The position numbers and the translations under genes are program-made. This document shows, piece by piece, positions 46,140-56,282 of a stretch of DNA of 64,000 nt. Location of the stretch: positions 1-64,000 of the forward strand of contig JARLIO010000082.1 of the NCBI GenBank assembly GCA_031291675.1, written 5' to 3'. Position 1 is the stretch's first letter, and each line of letters starts with the position of its first letter. This DNA comes from Azospirillaceae bacterium. GTDB taxonomy: Bacteria; Pseudomonadota; Alphaproteobacteria; Azospirillales; Azospirillaceae. The notes beneath the pieces are model-generated. The model was not told the origin of the DNA. It did no database searches and worked only from the letters and a program-made list of their open reading frames with translations.

Positions 46140-46853
46140 TTAATGTCCGGTTGCCACCTTGTCCGCCTCAAGGAAATAGCGGCGAACCGGCCGCAGCGCC
46201 GAATCAAGCTCGTAGACCAGGGGCTGGCCCGTCGGGATCTCCAGCTTGGGGATCTGGTCATCGGGGACATCGCTGAGATATTTGACCAGCCCGCGCAAAC
46301 TGTTGCCGTGGGCCGCGATCAGCACCCGGGCCCCCTGGCGCAGATCCGGCGCGATCGTATCGTGCCAATAGGGCAGAACACGGTCGACCGTCTGCTTCAG
46401 GCTTTCCGCGCGCGGCAGCAAGGCCGCGGGCAGCGAGGCATAGCGGGGATCATGGCCGGGATAGCGCTCGTCCTCCATCGTCAGCGCCGGGGGTGGAACA
46501 TCCCAGCTCCGCCGCCACAGCTGGACCTGCTCCGCACCATAGCGGGCCGCCGTTTCGGTTTTGTTGAGACCCTGCAACGCGCCATAATGGCGTTCGTTCA
46601 GCCGCCAGGATTTGAACACCGGCAGCCACATCCGGTCCAATTCGTCCAGGACGAGATCAAGCGTCTTGATGGCGCGCTTCAACACCGAGGTGTGACAGAT
46701 GTCAAACCCCAGCCGGGCAGCGGCCAGTTGCCGACCGGCGCGGCGCGCCTCCTCAACCCCGGCTTCGGTCAGATCGACATCGGACCATCCGGTAAACAGA
46801 TCATCGCGGTTCCAGACACTTTGCCCGTGGCGCAACAACACGAGTGACGGCAT
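46140..46853 (-). CDS. gpmA: 2,3-bisphosphoglycerate-dependent phosphoglycerate mutase
   Basis: A 237-residue histidine phosphatase-fold enzyme interconverting 3- and 2-phosphoglycerate in glycolysis. The phosphohistidine lies in [20 protein letters not shown]; other motifs are [17 protein letters not shown], with the conserved glutamate, and [19 protein letters not shown] with the second histidine. The ATG at 46853 has GGAGGGATG directly upstream. The sequence is of the cofactor-dependent GpmA class. Confidence 0.96.
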   Translation of the reverse strand: MPSLVLLRHGQSVWNRDDLFTGWSDVDLTEAGVEEARRAGRQLAAARLGFDICHTSVLKRAIKTLDLVLDELDRMWLPVFKSWRLNERHYGALQGLNKTETAARYGAEQVQLWRRSWDVPPPALTMEDERYPGHDPRYASLPAALLPRAESLKQTVDRVLPYWHDTIAPDLRQGARVLIAAHGNSLRGLVKYLSDVPDDQIPKLEIPTGQPLVYELDSALRPVRRYFLEADKVATGH

Positions 46854-47007
46854 GACATCCCTCCTCTGACTGACGGGGCAGCCGGGGCGGCAGCCTCCCG
46901 GAGTGAAACAGCGGCAACGGCGTTCAGTCTACGCTGCAAACGAGGACCATGAGAAGGGCTGTCGCCAACCCCCACAAACAGCGGCCGGCTTACCACCGGC
47001 GACGCCG

Positions 47008-48531
47008 CTATGGCGCCGCGGCGATCGACCCGGTGGCAAAGGCCAACGCCGCCGCCGCGGTGAAGACATTGGCATGGGCATCCGCCTGTTGCGACTGCGC
47101 CTGGCTCAGCGCGGTTGCCCCGGTCACCGTGTCGGTGTAGGTCCCGACGCCCTGGCGGTAGGACTCCAGCGCCGCATCATAGGCGGTCCGTGCCGCCTCG
47201 TTGACCGCCAGCGCCGCGGAATATTCCGCAAAACTGGTCCGCAGCGCGTCGTAGGCATCGGTGACCTGCTGCGCGGCGGCGTCGCGCGTCTGATCCAGCG
47301 CAGCCTGGGCCGCAGCGATTTCCGACTGCGCCAGCGCCACCCCGGCCTCACGGACGCCGCCATCATACAGGGGCAGGCTCAGTTTCAGCAGGATCGCGGC
47401 CCCCGGTTCATTGACGCTGTAGTATTGACTGCCCTGGGTGCTGAGCCCGCCGATATTCTCATAGACCTGGGCTTCCAGCCCGAGGGTCGGGTAGTAACGG
47501 GCCCGCGCACTGTCCAGCGTCGCCTCGGCCGCCCGGATCTTGCCCATGGCGGCGATGATATCGGGACGGTTGGCCAGGGCGTCGTGAATGAATTGATCGA
47601 CGTCACCGGCCTCGGCGCGAGGCAGGGGCTGGTCGGCATCGTCGGCAACCGCAATCCGGGTTCCCGGCGGAACCCCGACACTGTGAACCAGCGCCGCCAG
47701 CGCCGCATGTTCCGCCCCGGTGGCGCGTTCAAGATTAAACCGTGCCTGTGCGGTCTGGCGCCGCGCCTGGGTCCGTTCGACGATGGTCGCCAATCCATGG
47801 GCCCGCCGGGTTTCAACAGCGTCCTCGACGATCTGCGCGTTCTTCAAGGCCTGGGCGGCGACACGCAATCGCCCCCGCGCCGCACTCAGGGCGAAATAGT
47901 CGCGGCTAACGGCATAGATCACCTTCTGGTGCGCGCCGGTGAAGGCGGCATTGGCCACGAAGGAATTGGCCCGGGCCGCCCGCTCGACACCGGTGCGCTG
48001 GCCGAAATCGAACAACAGCCATTTCGCGGTCAAGGCCGGGATCAACTCCCGGGTATCGCTGAGGAAATAACCTTTGGGAATCAGGCTGGTCGGAATCGGC
48101 AACGGCGTATGCTGAAAGCCGCCGACAATTTCCGCCGAAATCTGCGGCACGAAGCTGGCCTCACGCAAGCCGACCTCAAGCGCCGCCTGGCGGGCCCGTT
48201 CCCAGGCCTCGCGCGTTTCCGGATTGCTGCGCTGCGCCAGATCGATCAGCCCCGGCAGGTCCCGGGCGGAGCCCGAATCCGGCGGCGCCGCATCGGACGG
48301 TGCATGGTCCTCCGCCACCGCCGGGACCAGGATCCCCGGGCTTCGGGCGTTTGCGTCCGCGACCGCGACGGCTCGCCCGCCCGTCACCCCCGGAATCACC
48401 CAGGGCTGCTGCGGCGATGCCGGCGCCAAGGTCAGGGCATCGGTGGCGCACGCCGTCAGCGGCAACACCGCGATCCCGGCGACGCAGCGCCACCGCTTCG
48501 CGCTCAGGCTAAGCCCCGGCAACAATGACAT
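47008..48531 (-). CDS. TolC-like outer-membrane efflux lipoprotein
   Basis: A 507-residue outer membrane factor. The lipobox VLPLTAC|AT near residue 28 predicts lipid attachment, as in OprM/NodT-type channels. Helical, heptad-rich alpha-barrel parts follow, with paired repeats (REAWERARQAALEVGLREAS, SEIAAAQAALDQTRDAAAQQ) and beta-barrel-like segments. It ends the efflux operon, and its start overlaps the FUSC stop by 23 bases, so it is coupled. It forms the exit duct for the FUSC pump and HlyD-like adaptor. Confidence 0.9.
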   Translation of the reverse strand: MSLLPGLSLSAKRWRCVAGIAVLPLTACATDALTLAPASPQQPWVIPGVTGGRAVAVADANARSPGILVPAVAEDHAPSDAAPPDSGSARDLPGLIDLAQRSNPETREAWERARQAALEVGLREASFVPQISAEIVGGFQHTPLPIPTSLIPKGYFLSDTRELIPALTAKWLLFDFGQRTGVERAARANSFVANAAFTGAHQKVIYAVSRDYFALSAARGRLRVAAQALKNAQIVEDAVETRRAHGLATIVERTQARRQTAQARFNLERATGAEHAALAALVHSVGVPPGTRIAVADDADQPLPRAEAGDVDQFIHDALANRPDIIAAMGKIRAAEATLDSARARYYPTLGLEAQVYENIGGLSTQGSQYYSVNEPGAAILLKLSLPLYDGGVREAGVALAQSEIAAAQAALDQTRDAAAQQVTDAYDALRTSFAEYSAALAVNEAARTAYDAALESYRQGVGTYTDTVTGATALSQAQSQQADAHANVFTAAAALAFATGSIAAAP

Positions 48532-50578
48532 TGTCGATTTCCCGCTGAAGGAGGAGACGGGCTTCGATCGCGGCCCGGCGGGCCGGCGGCGTTGCCGCGT
48601 CCAGAAGGTCGGGCGCATCCAAGCCGCCGAAACGGCATGTCGGCGCCGTCGACGGCGGCCCCGATGCCAGACGATCCGCCGCAGCCTCGAACCACGCCGA
48701 GGCCGCCGCATCGGCCGACGCCAGCGCACGGGCAACAGCAGGGCTGTCCGGTTGCGCCGCCGCCGCATCGCCGTCGTCCGTGTCACCCGGGATCGCATCC
48801 AGGCTCCCCTGGCCCATCACCACGAAGGCAGCCGCGGCAAGCCTGTTGAGCGCGGCCAGCGACAACGACCGTCCTGCCTCTGGCGCGCTGCGCCCGGCCA
48901 GCAGTCCGATTTCGAACGCGGCGAGGTCGACGAAGCGGCGCGCCTCGCCGAGCGCCCCGACGACGGCAAGGCGGGTCCCGATCGTCCCGGACACACCCTC
49001 GCCGGGAAGCGGACGCAGGCTGCGCAGCGCGCCGGCCAGCGCCAAGCGCGCCCGATCCGCGACGCTGATGGGCCAGATCACGCTGAAGATCAGCGAAATC
49101 AGCAGATTGCCGAGAAGAATCCCGAGCACGCGATCCCGCAGCCCCGTCAGATCGGTATCCGGCGCATAGCCCTGGAACAAGCCCAGGAAGAAGGCGAACG
49201 CCATTTGCATGCCCGCGTAGGACAGACGTTCACTGCTGGTCGCGACCCACGCGCACGGGACGACGACGGCCGCGACCAGCAGGCAGAGCTGACCGATATC
49301 GGTCATCGCCGGCAAGACGAAGATGATGCACAGACCACCGGTCAGACCGCCAATCACGGCGCCGCCGAGGCGCAGGGTCAGCTTGTGCATCGATTCCCCG
49401 AGACTGCCCAGGGCGACGAAAAAGCAGGTCGTGATCGCCGTGCGCAATCCCGGCCAGGCCAGGCCGCTATAGATGATGTAGGCCGCTATGACCGCGATCG
49501 TGGTCTTGAGTGCAAACCGGACGTGCCCGGGGTCGGTAAAGGCATCGGCAACCAACAAAGGTTTGCGGGCCGCTTGCGGCGTCCCCCGGCGCTGGTCGGC
49601 GGTCAGGCGCCGTGACAGCCCGTCGCTCAGTCCGACCAGCGCCGCGATCAGGGCCACGACCACCGGCCGTGCCTCGGGCGACAGGCCGGCCAGCGCGGCC
49701 TGATCAAGCGCGGGCCGCGCCAGCGTCGGGGCAACCGCCCGCGCAAAAGCGTCGGCGCTATCCCGACACATCGCGGCCAGCGCGGTGCGCACCGCGACCG
49801 GGGTTCCGATCGGCAACAGACGCAGCATCAGCAGCACTTCCGCCAGGCCTTCGATCAACGCGGTGTCAAGGGCGGCCAGCCCGGCCAGGTCATGGTCAGC
49901 GATATTCGCCTTGCGCCGCCATTGCAGCAGCGCCGTCGTTTCGCCCAAGGCCGCATCGAGCGGCCCGGGATCGCCCTGTTCCAGAGCCTCGGCGGCCGTC
50001 GCCAGCAGACGCAGCGCGGTGCGCCGCGCCAGCCGCGCCGGGCTCTCGCCGAACAGCAGGGTGATCCCGATCGTCAGAACATCGGGCAACACCGCGACAA
50101 CCCAGAGCCACAGCACCAGATGGGTCAACGCCTCCAGAGACGGCGCCTCGTCGATCAGGGTTTGCGACAGCACCAGGACGAAACTGGCCAAAAAGGCGAT
50201 GGGTCCAAGTTGCGCGGTCCGCGCCAGGAACATGCCGATGAACGCGGCGCCAGCCATCAGCGGCAAACGCAGCGCCGGTTCCGCCGCGTCGAGCATGAAA
50301 AACAACAGCGACAGCGCGACGGCGACCGTGGCGGCAAGCCCGCCAACCACGCCGGTCAGCACGGTGCTGGCCGTATCGTCGCGACTGATCAGAAACACGA
50401 TATAGGCCATGTAGGCGGTCAGCGGGATGCGATAGAGCATCCCGATCATCGTGATCAGGACACAACCCGCCACGATTCGCGCCACTGCCGCGATTCGGCC
50501 GGGCCGCGGCGCCAATTCCCGGGCAAGGAAGGTCCGCAAGCCGAGGCCCGGAACCGCGATCTCAGCGCGCAGCGTCAT
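48509..50578 (-). CDS. FUSC family efflux transporter (AaeB/MdtO-like)
   Basis: A 689-residue inner-membrane protein with two hydrophobic blocks (near residues 25-180 and 370-500) separated by a cytoplasmic segment, as in fusaric acid resistance (FUSC) and AaeB proteins. The second block shows HVRFALKTTIAVIAAYIIYSG, TCFFVALGSLGESMHKLTLR and GGAVIGGLTGG. Relatives export aromatic carboxylic acids or fusaric acid; MdtO works with MdtN and MdtP. The substrate here is not known. It overlaps the HlyD-like gene by 17 bases. Confidence 0.9.
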   Translation of the reverse strand: MTLRAEIAVPGLGLRTFLARELAPRPGRIAAVARIVAGCVLITMIGMLYRIPLTAYMAYIVFLISRDDTASTVLTGVVGGLAATVAVALSLLFFMLDAAEPALRLPLMAGAAFIGMFLARTAQLGPIAFLASFVLVLSQTLIDEAPSLEALTHLVLWLWVVAVLPDVLTIGITLLFGESPARLARRTALRLLATAAEALEQGDPGPLDAALGETTALLQWRRKANIADHDLAGLAALDTALIEGLAEVLLMLRLLPIGTPVAVRTALAAMCRDSADAFARAVAPTLARPALDQAALAGLSPEARPVVVALIAALVGLSDGLSRRLTADQRRGTPQAARKPLLVADAFTDPGHVRFALKTTIAVIAAYIIYSGLAWPGLRTAITTCFFVALGSLGESMHKLTLRLGGAVIGGLTGGLCIIFVLPAMTDIGQLCLLVAAVVVPCAWVATSSERLSYAGMQMAFAFFLGLFQGYAPDTDLTGLRDRVLGILLGNLLISLIFSVIWPISVADRARLALAGALRSLRPLPGEGVSGTIGTRLAVVGALGEARRFVDLAAFEIGLLAGRSAPEAGRSLSLAALNRLAAAAFVVMGQGSLDAIPGDTDDGDAAAAQPDSPAVARALASADAAASAWFEAAADRLASGPPSTAPTCRFGGLDAPDLLDAATPPARRAAIEARLLLQREIDNVIVAGA

Positions 50579-51590
50579 GCTGCACCCGGATCGAAACGGT
50601 GGCCCCGATCCGCATCCCCGCCTCGGGCGGATCGTCCAGCCGGATCCGCACCGGGAAGCGCTGTGCGACCACGACCCAGTTCAGGGTCCGCCCCACCGCC
50701 GGCAGCGCCGGGCCGCCGCCATCCTCCAGCCGGACCCCCCAGCCGACGCTCTCGACATGACCGCTCAGCGGATGGTCGCCATCGGCCATCGGCCACACCG
50801 TCGCCGGGTCACCGATCGCGATTTGCCCCAGATCGGTCTCGCGGAAATTACCGACGGCGTACCAGTCGTGGGTCTTGATCAGGGTGAACAACGGGTGTCC
50901 CGCCGCCGCATAGGCGCCCTCGGCGATGTCGAGACCGACGACCAGACCAGCGAAAGGCGCCCGAACCACGGCATTGCGCAGGTCGCGTTCCGCCAGCGCA
51001 ACCGCAGCCTCCGCCCCGTCCTCCTGCGCCAGCAGGCTTTCGGTGTCGCCGACGGCCTGCCGCGCCTGACGGGCCTGCTGGGTGATCGCGGTCAGCGCCG
51101 CCTGGGCCGATCGTTCGTTGCTTTGCGCCTCGTCGACCTGCTGTGCGGTGACGTAGCCCTTGCCCAGCAACGGCACCAGGCGCCCGACCGTGTCATGAGC
51201 CAGGGCAAGCTGTGCCCGCGCCCGCTCGATCTGCGTCGCAGCGGCATCAGCCCCCGACGATTGCGCCGCAATCTGACGGTTGCTCAGGCCGATCTGCGCC
51301 TGGAGCGCCGTGACCTGGGCGCGGGCTTGGCGCAGACGCAGCGTGAACGGCTCCGGATCGATGTCGACCAGCGTGTCGCCCTGACGGACCCGCTGATTGT
51401 CCTGGACATGCAGGGCGATGATCCGCCCGCCGACATCGGGCGCCAAGCCGATGGAATCGGCATAGAGAAAGGCATCATGGGTGCGGGGGCGCCATGCCAG
51501 GCGCTCGAGTGTCGCGGCGCCCAGCCCAACCGCGGCGGCGAGGGCGAGGACGGCGATCAGCCGGCCCGCCCAGATCCGCAGCCGCTCCAT
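50562..51590 (-). CDS. HlyD/EmrA-like membrane fusion protein
   Basis: A 342-residue periplasmic adaptor. A single N-terminal anchor helix (about residues 10-28, LIAVLALAAAVGLGAATL) is followed by a biotinyl-lipoyl-like domain (APDVGGRIIALHVQDNQRVR), a long helical hairpin, and the matching second half, VRAPFAGLVVGLDIAEGAYA. It links the FUSC pump to the TolC-like channel. Start at 51590; a longer frame begins inside the upstream YtcA-like gene. Confidence 0.91.
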   Translation of the reverse strand: MERLRIWAGRLIAVLALAAAVGLGAATLERLAWRPRTHDAFLYADSIGLAPDVGGRIIALHVQDNQRVRQGDTLVDIDPEPFTLRLRQARAQVTALQAQIGLSNRQIAAQSSGADAAATQIERARAQLALAHDTVGRLVPLLGKGYVTAQQVDEAQSNERSAQAALTAITQQARQARQAVGDTESLLAQEDGAEAAVALAERDLRNAVVRAPFAGLVVGLDIAEGAYAAAGHPLFTLIKTHDWYAVGNFRETDLGQIAIGDPATVWPMADGDHPLSGHVESVGWGVRLEDGGGPALPAVGRTLNWVVVAQRFPVRIRLDDPPEAGMRIGATVSIRVQHDAAR

Positions 51591-51627
51591 CAGGCGACCC
51601 TCGCGGCGACGCGCCGGATCCGGCGGC

Positions 51628-51909
51628 TCAATCGAGCCATAGCAGCCACACCGCAAAAGCAAAGGCGATCGTCAGCGACAGATAAACGACCAGGGGAATC
51701 GGCAACGTCCTGTCGATGCCCAGCGCGACAAGAAGAACCCGCGCCACAACGGTGGCGCCGACGCCCGCCAATGCACATATCATCCATGACGGGAAATAGG
51801 ATCCCAGGATATTCTGCGAAGGTGCAGCGCTGCAACCGGTTACACCGGCCAGAGCAAGCACAATCAAGGGAAGGCGACGCCTTTGATGGCGTGCTGATTT
51901 CCCGATCAT
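51628..51909 (-). CDS. YtcA-like small membrane lipoprotein
   Basis: A 93-residue protein with a lipobox LAGVTGC|SAA after a short signal sequence, then SYFPSWMICALAGVGATVVA and a second hydrophobic helix. The pattern matches the YtcA family, which sits beside MdtN/FUSC operons (mdtNOP-ytcA in E. coli). AAGG lies close to the ATG at 51909. It is the first gene of the efflux operon, 37 bases before the HlyD-like gene. Role unknown. Confidence 0.75.
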   Translation of the reverse strand: MIGKSARHQRRRLPLIVLALAGVTGCSAAPSQNILGSYFPSWMICALAGVGATVVARVLLVALGIDRTLPIPLVVYLSLTIAFAFAVWLLWLD

Positions 51910-52060
51910 CGCCTTGAGCAACTGTCTGATCTCCGCATCACAAGAGAAACACCCCGTCACCAGGACGTTCCAGTCGTAACGGATCCACGAGGAAATTCAA
52001 TACACACCTCAATGAATATTCTTCAGTATCCCTATGAACACCGCTCAGGGGAGGATCATT
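51910..52060. promoter_or_regulatory. Divergent promoter with candidate LysR box
   Basis: The gap separates the efflux operon from the LysR regulator. ATTCA at 51995-51999 is inverted as TGAAT at 52013-52017, a spacing typical of LysR boxes (T-N11-A style). The region is AT-rich compared with its flanks. The operator role is inferred from symmetry and position. Confidence 0.4.
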
Positions 52061-53041
52061 GTGCCGATGCAAAGAATTGATCTGAATTTGTTTCGCGTTT
52101 TTGACGCAGTCATGAGAACCCGCAGCGTCAGCGGCGCCGGCCGCGAACTGGGCATCACCGCCTCGGCAGTCAGCCACGCCTTGGCACGGCTGCGTCAGGC
52201 GCTGCGGGACGAGTTGTTCATCGCCGGCGAACAAGGCATGGCGCCGACGGCACGGGCGCTTGAACTCGCCCCCGGCATCGCGGACGGCTTGCGCCGAATC
52301 GCGGGCGCGGTGACGGTCCGGCCCTTCATTCCCGCCGAGACGTCCCGGACGTTCCGCATTGCAGCCAGCGATTTCATCGCCGTGGCCCTGCTGCCCGCCA
52401 CCATCGCCCGGATCATCCGGGCGGCGCCACAACTCAAGCTCCGGATCTTGCCCTTCGATCGCTGCGAGGTGATCCGCAATCTCGACGATGGCCGAATCGA
52501 TGTCGCCCTGGGCTGGTTCGGTGACTTGCCCGAACGCCTGCGCCGCACCGCGGTGGGCTGGGACCACGAAACGATTGTGGTCCGGCCGGGACATCCCCTG
52601 ACCCGGGAACCGGCGACCCGCGCACGACTATTGGACTTTCCTCACATCATCATCGAACGGACCGGGACCGCGGCGGAGACAAACGACAATGTCCCCGGTG
52701 ACCGGGGCGTCGGGCGCCGGGGCCGAACCGAGCCGCTGCCGATCGAAACCGACTGCGACAGCGATCTCGGCGGCCGGGCGGCGATCTTTGTGCCCCACTT
52801 TACCGCAGTGCCGCCGCTGCTCGCGGTCACCGAAATGATCGCGACCCTGCCCGACAGCCTCGCGCGGCGCGGCGCCGCCGAGGGGACCCTGGCCATCCTC
52901 GATCTGCCTTATGCCCCCCGTGCGGTGCCGATCGAGGCGGTCTGGCACCAGCGCGCCGACGGCAACGCCGCGATCCCCTGGCTGGTCGGCGAGTTCGTCA
53001 AGGCCATGCCGGCAGCAGGGTCGGCGGCGGGCCCCGATTGA
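52061..53041 (+). CDS. LysR family transcriptional regulator of the efflux operon
   Basis: A 326-residue LysR protein; the winged HTH covers about residues 1-65 (MQRIDLNLFRVFDAVMRTRS, ELGITASAVSHALARLRQAL), followed by the substrate-binding domain (RTFRIAASDFIAVALLPATI). It is most like the NodD/NahR-type group. The GTG at 52061 is chosen because GGGGAGG lies 6 bases upstream; ATG 52067 and ATG 52034 are alternatives. It probably controls the divergent efflux operon in response to an aromatic compound, by analogy with AaeR. Confidence 0.9.
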   Translation: MPMQRIDLNLFRVFDAVMRTRSVSGAGRELGITASAVSHALARLRQALRDELFIAGEQGMAPTARALELAPGIADGLRRIAGAVTVRPFIPAETSRTFRIAASDFIAVALLPATIARIIRAAPQLKLRILPFDRCEVIRNLDDGRIDVALGWFGDLPERLRRTAVGWDHETIVVRPGHPLTREPATRARLLDFPHIIIERTGTAAETNDNVPGDRGVGRRGRTEPLPIETDCDSDLGGRAAIFVPHFTAVPPLLAVTEMIATLPDSLARRGAAEGTLAILDLPYAPRAVPIEAVWHQRADGNAAIPWLVGEFVKAMPAAGSAAGPD

Positions 53042-53073
53042 TCGCCGGGGCCGCCGGCCGGGACCAGGGTCAC

Positions 53074-55236
53074 TCAGGTCCCGGCATTGGCGCGCACCTC
53101 GACCAGGAAGCGATCGACCTGGAGCAGCAGCCGTTCCGCCTCCGCATTCATCCGCTCGGTCGCTCCCAGCACCACGCCGGCCGCAGCCCCCGTGGCCTCG
53201 CTGGCCCCCCGGACCTTGCCGATATTGTCCGAGGCCGAGGCGGTACGGTCCGCAGCCTCGACGACATGGCGGGCGATCTCGTTGGTCGCGCTGTCCTGTT
53301 CCTCGACCGCGGCCGCAATCGCCGCGACAATGCCCTCGATCGTGGTGATCGTCGCCGCGCTGTTGTGAATCGCTTCGACAGCTTCACCGCTGACGACATG
53401 GATCGCGGCGATCTGGTCGCCGATCTGCCGGGTCGCCTGCGCGGTCCGGCCCGCCAAAATCTTGACCTCCGAGGCGACCACGGCAAAGCCCTTGCCGGCG
53501 TCGCCGGCCCGCGCCGCCTCGATCGTCGCGTTCAAAGCCAGCAGATTGGTCTGGGCGGCGATGCCGGCGATCAGGTCGAGAATGCTGTCGATCTTGCCCA
53601 CGGTCTCGTCGAGGCTGCGGATGGTGCGATCGGCGTGCTGGGCATCGACGGCGCCCTGCTTGGCCACCGTCGCCGCCTCGTCGGCCCGGCGGGCAATTTC
53701 GGTGATCGAGGCGCTGAGCTCGCTGGCCGCGGTCGCCGCCCCTTCGACATTCTGCGACGCAACCTCGGCGGCCTCGGCCGCCGAACGCGCCTGGCGCTGC
53801 GTCGCCCCGGCGCTCTCGGACAGATGGGAGGCCGTGCCGTGCATTTCGGTCGCCGTGGCCGAGACGCCGTCGACAACATGCTTGACGTTTTCCTCGAACC
53901 GGTCGGCGATACCCAGCATGTCGCGCCGCCGTTCCGCGGCGGCCTGGACCCGTTCGGCCTCGCGCTGGCTCCGGGCGCTCTCGACCTCGCGCGCCGTGTC
54001 GCGAAAAATCACCAGATTTTGCGCCATCCGGCTGATCTCGTCACGCCCACGCCAACGGATCTCGGTATCCAGTCGACCGGCGGAGATCTGCCCCATGGCG
54101 TCACCGAGCGCGATCAGCCGGCTGACCAAAACGCGACCGACATAAAAGAAGGCGATCAGGAGCGAAGCCAGAATACCGGCGACGCTGACCAGGATCTGCA
54201 TGGTGCGGCTGCGTCGCAGCAGCAAATCCGTTGCCGCCGCATCCGTGGCGATATCGGCCTCCTGATTGCGGACCATCGTCGCGACAGCGTCGGCGAGCCG
54301 CTCCGACAGGGCCCGATTGGAGTCCATCAGTTCCTGGGCGCGGGCCAGGATGCCCAACTCCTCGCGGCGGGTCGCCAGCAAGCCGTCGGGGCCGCTGCCG
54401 GCCTCGGAATCGGCCGTCAGGGTTTGACGCAGCACGTCCGCGGCACCGGCGGGCAAATCGGTCAACGCCGCGGTCGCGTGAACCAGCCCCATCGAGACAT
54501 GCGCCTCGGCAATCGTGATCGCGTCGTCATTGGTGGCGCCGGCCGCCTCGATCAAATGGCTGCGCACCGTGGCAATCTCCCCGGCCGCACCGGCCACCGC
54601 TGCGCCCAACCGGGCCCCTTCCGCCAGCCGGGATGCGGCATCGCGCATTTCCCCGGGCGCCGCCTGCTCCATCAGCGCACGCGTTGCCTCCTGCTGCCCG
54701 GCGGTGGCAATGGTCTTGAGCGGCGCGATCACCTGCCCGGCCGCGGCATCCGCGTCATTGATCTTCTGCAGCAGAGCCACGCGCCGGTCGGCCAGTTCGA
54801 TGCGACGCCGGGTCGCGTTGTCAAGTTCGTCGAGATTGGACAACAGCGCCGTCGAGACGCCCTGCAGCGATACCATCCGCTCCGCGGACTGGCTGTTCTG
54901 GGCCAGTCGCGTGATCTTGTCGCTGAATGCCTCCTTGGTGTCGTGGATCCGCTGGGAAATCTGCTCGCGATCCGCCGCCTTGTCGACGGCGGCCAGCACC
55001 GGCGCCAGGGCCACCAGACGCTCGGCCTGCAGAGCCAGGGTCTGCGCCGCATTCATCGCGGGAATGGCACGACCGGTGATCGCCTCCATCGTGGTCCGAA
55101 CATTGGCGTAGCCGATGACGGCCACGACCGACGCGATCAGACCAAACAGCAGGATACTGGAAATCGCCATCATCATCTTGGCGCGAACGCCACCGAACCA
55201 GGACCGTCCGCTGAGTTGTTCCCTCGGCCGAACCAT
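53074..55236 (-). CDS. Methyl-accepting chemotaxis protein
   Basis: A 720-residue transmembrane chemoreceptor. TM1 is near residues 20-44 ([20 protein letters not shown]) and TM2 near 340-362 ([20 protein letters not shown]), enclosing a ~295-residue helical periplasmic sensor of the four-helix-bundle type. HAMP follows TM2 ([20 protein letters not shown]), then the signalling domain with the tip [17 protein letters not shown] near residue 562. The ATG at 55236 has GGGAGGGG about 5 bases upstream. The C-terminus lacks a clear CheR-docking pentapeptide. The ligand is unknown. Confidence 0.94.
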   Translation of the reverse strand: MVRPREQLSGRSWFGGVRAKMMMAISSILLFGLIASVVAVIGYANVRTTMEAITGRAIPAMNAAQTLALQAERLVALAPVLAAVDKAADREQISQRIHDTKEAFSDKITRLAQNSQSAERMVSLQGVSTALLSNLDELDNATRRRIELADRRVALLQKINDADAAAGQVIAPLKTIATAGQQEATRALMEQAAPGEMRDAASRLAEGARLGAAVAGAAGEIATVRSHLIEAAGATNDDAITIAEAHVSMGLVHATAALTDLPAGAADVLRQTLTADSEAGSGPDGLLATRREELGILARAQELMDSNRALSERLADAVATMVRNQEADIATDAAATDLLLRRSRTMQILVSVAGILASLLIAFFYVGRVLVSRLIALGDAMGQISAGRLDTEIRWRGRDEISRMAQNLVIFRDTAREVESARSQREAERVQAAAERRRDMLGIADRFEENVKHVVDGVSATATEMHGTASHLSESAGATQRQARSAAEAAEVASQNVEGAATAASELSASITEIARRADEAATVAKQGAVDAQHADRTIRSLDETVGKIDSILDLIAGIAAQTNLLALNATIEAARAGDAGKGFAVVASEVKILAGRTAQATRQIGDQIAAIHVVSGEAVEAIHNSAATITTIEGIVAAIAAAVEEQDSATNEIARHVVEAADRTASASDNIGKVRGASEATGAAAGVVLGATERMNAEAERLLLQVDRFLVEVRANAGT

Positions 55237-56282
55237 GAGTCCCCTCCCTATTCTCAGCAGAAATCTATCGACGTTGCCCTTCGCGGCCAGGATGTGCCAC
55301 AGCATCTTGATCGGGCAAAACGATCCTTGGCGCCCGCACCGGGCATGCCCGGGACACCGCGTAAAGGCAAATCGGCGTCCCGGCCCGTGATCGGTGCCAC
55401 GCCGGACGCGCCGCTCGCCCCGCCAGGGGCGAAACCCGCCGCGCGACAACCCTATCGGTCCGGCAACACAGCTTCATCAGACCATCCCCCCGGTTAATTT
55501 GTTGTTGCTTGAATTTGTTATTGCTTGAACTTGTTTTGGCCTGAACCCGGCCGTCGCGGCGCGCCCCCGGCACGGCCCGCGATGATGACCCGTCGTCGCG
55601 CGTCGGCAAACAAATAAATCCCTGCCTTGCGGAATTAACTATGCCACGCACGAAATTTTTCGTCAACGGAGGCTTGCGATTACAAGCGGACAGAGATGTT
55701 CGCACGCGATTTACGAAACTTGCTTTAGCTTGTCTCGTCCCGATTTTTTCCGTTTATCGTTTCGATATTGATCGCGTAACAATAAATAAGTCGAAAAGCA
55801 ATCGCTCCCGTTCCGCCTTCGACGATGTCACTCTATCAATACATCCCCGATAGGCGATCGAACGGCCGCCATATGCCGGCATCACGGCGCGTAACCAGGC
55901 GCGCTTTACGGGAATATATTCAGAAATAATCAGAAATTGTCACGTTTGGTACGATTTTATTCCTTGTTAAAACTCTTCATGATGTGACAAACATGTCAAA
56001 TATTTCTGATATATCAGATATTAAATTCCTTCATACCCCAATTATCGTCAGGCCGCATTGCGCTACGCCTCTTGTTATTTGCCACAACATCGCAATTTTA
56101 CTTCAATCATTATTTAATTATACCCACATCGTGGAACATGATCGAGGTTTTTACGGGGAACTTCACCATCACCGCAATATCGCTGCACACAGCCGTCCTC
56201 CCGGCCTCGGCTTTCTCGCCAATTTCCCATTCCCGGAGCCGGGCGGCATCGCGGTGGCGATCCCGGAGCCCGCGGCTCCCCC
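55237..56282. other. AT-rich 1-kb gap with no confident gene
   Basis: This stretch is far more AT-rich than the rest of the window, especially 55900-56160. Candidate frames (for example 55641-55853 and 55984-56334) have no motif and no clear ribosome binding site. It contains a triple 16-bp repeat, dyads such as AAATATTTCTGATATATCAG, and the MCP promoter. It could be foreign DNA or a silenced, regulatory region. Confidence 0.6.
55496..55543. repeat. Degenerate 16-bp tandem repeat, three units
   Basis: AATTTGTTGTTGCTTG (55496-55511), AATTTGTTATTGCTTG (55512-55527) and AACTTGTTTTGGCCTG (55528-55543) are consecutive. The first two differ at one position. They lie ~260 bases upstream of the MCP start, in the AT-rich gap. 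Confidence 0.85.
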
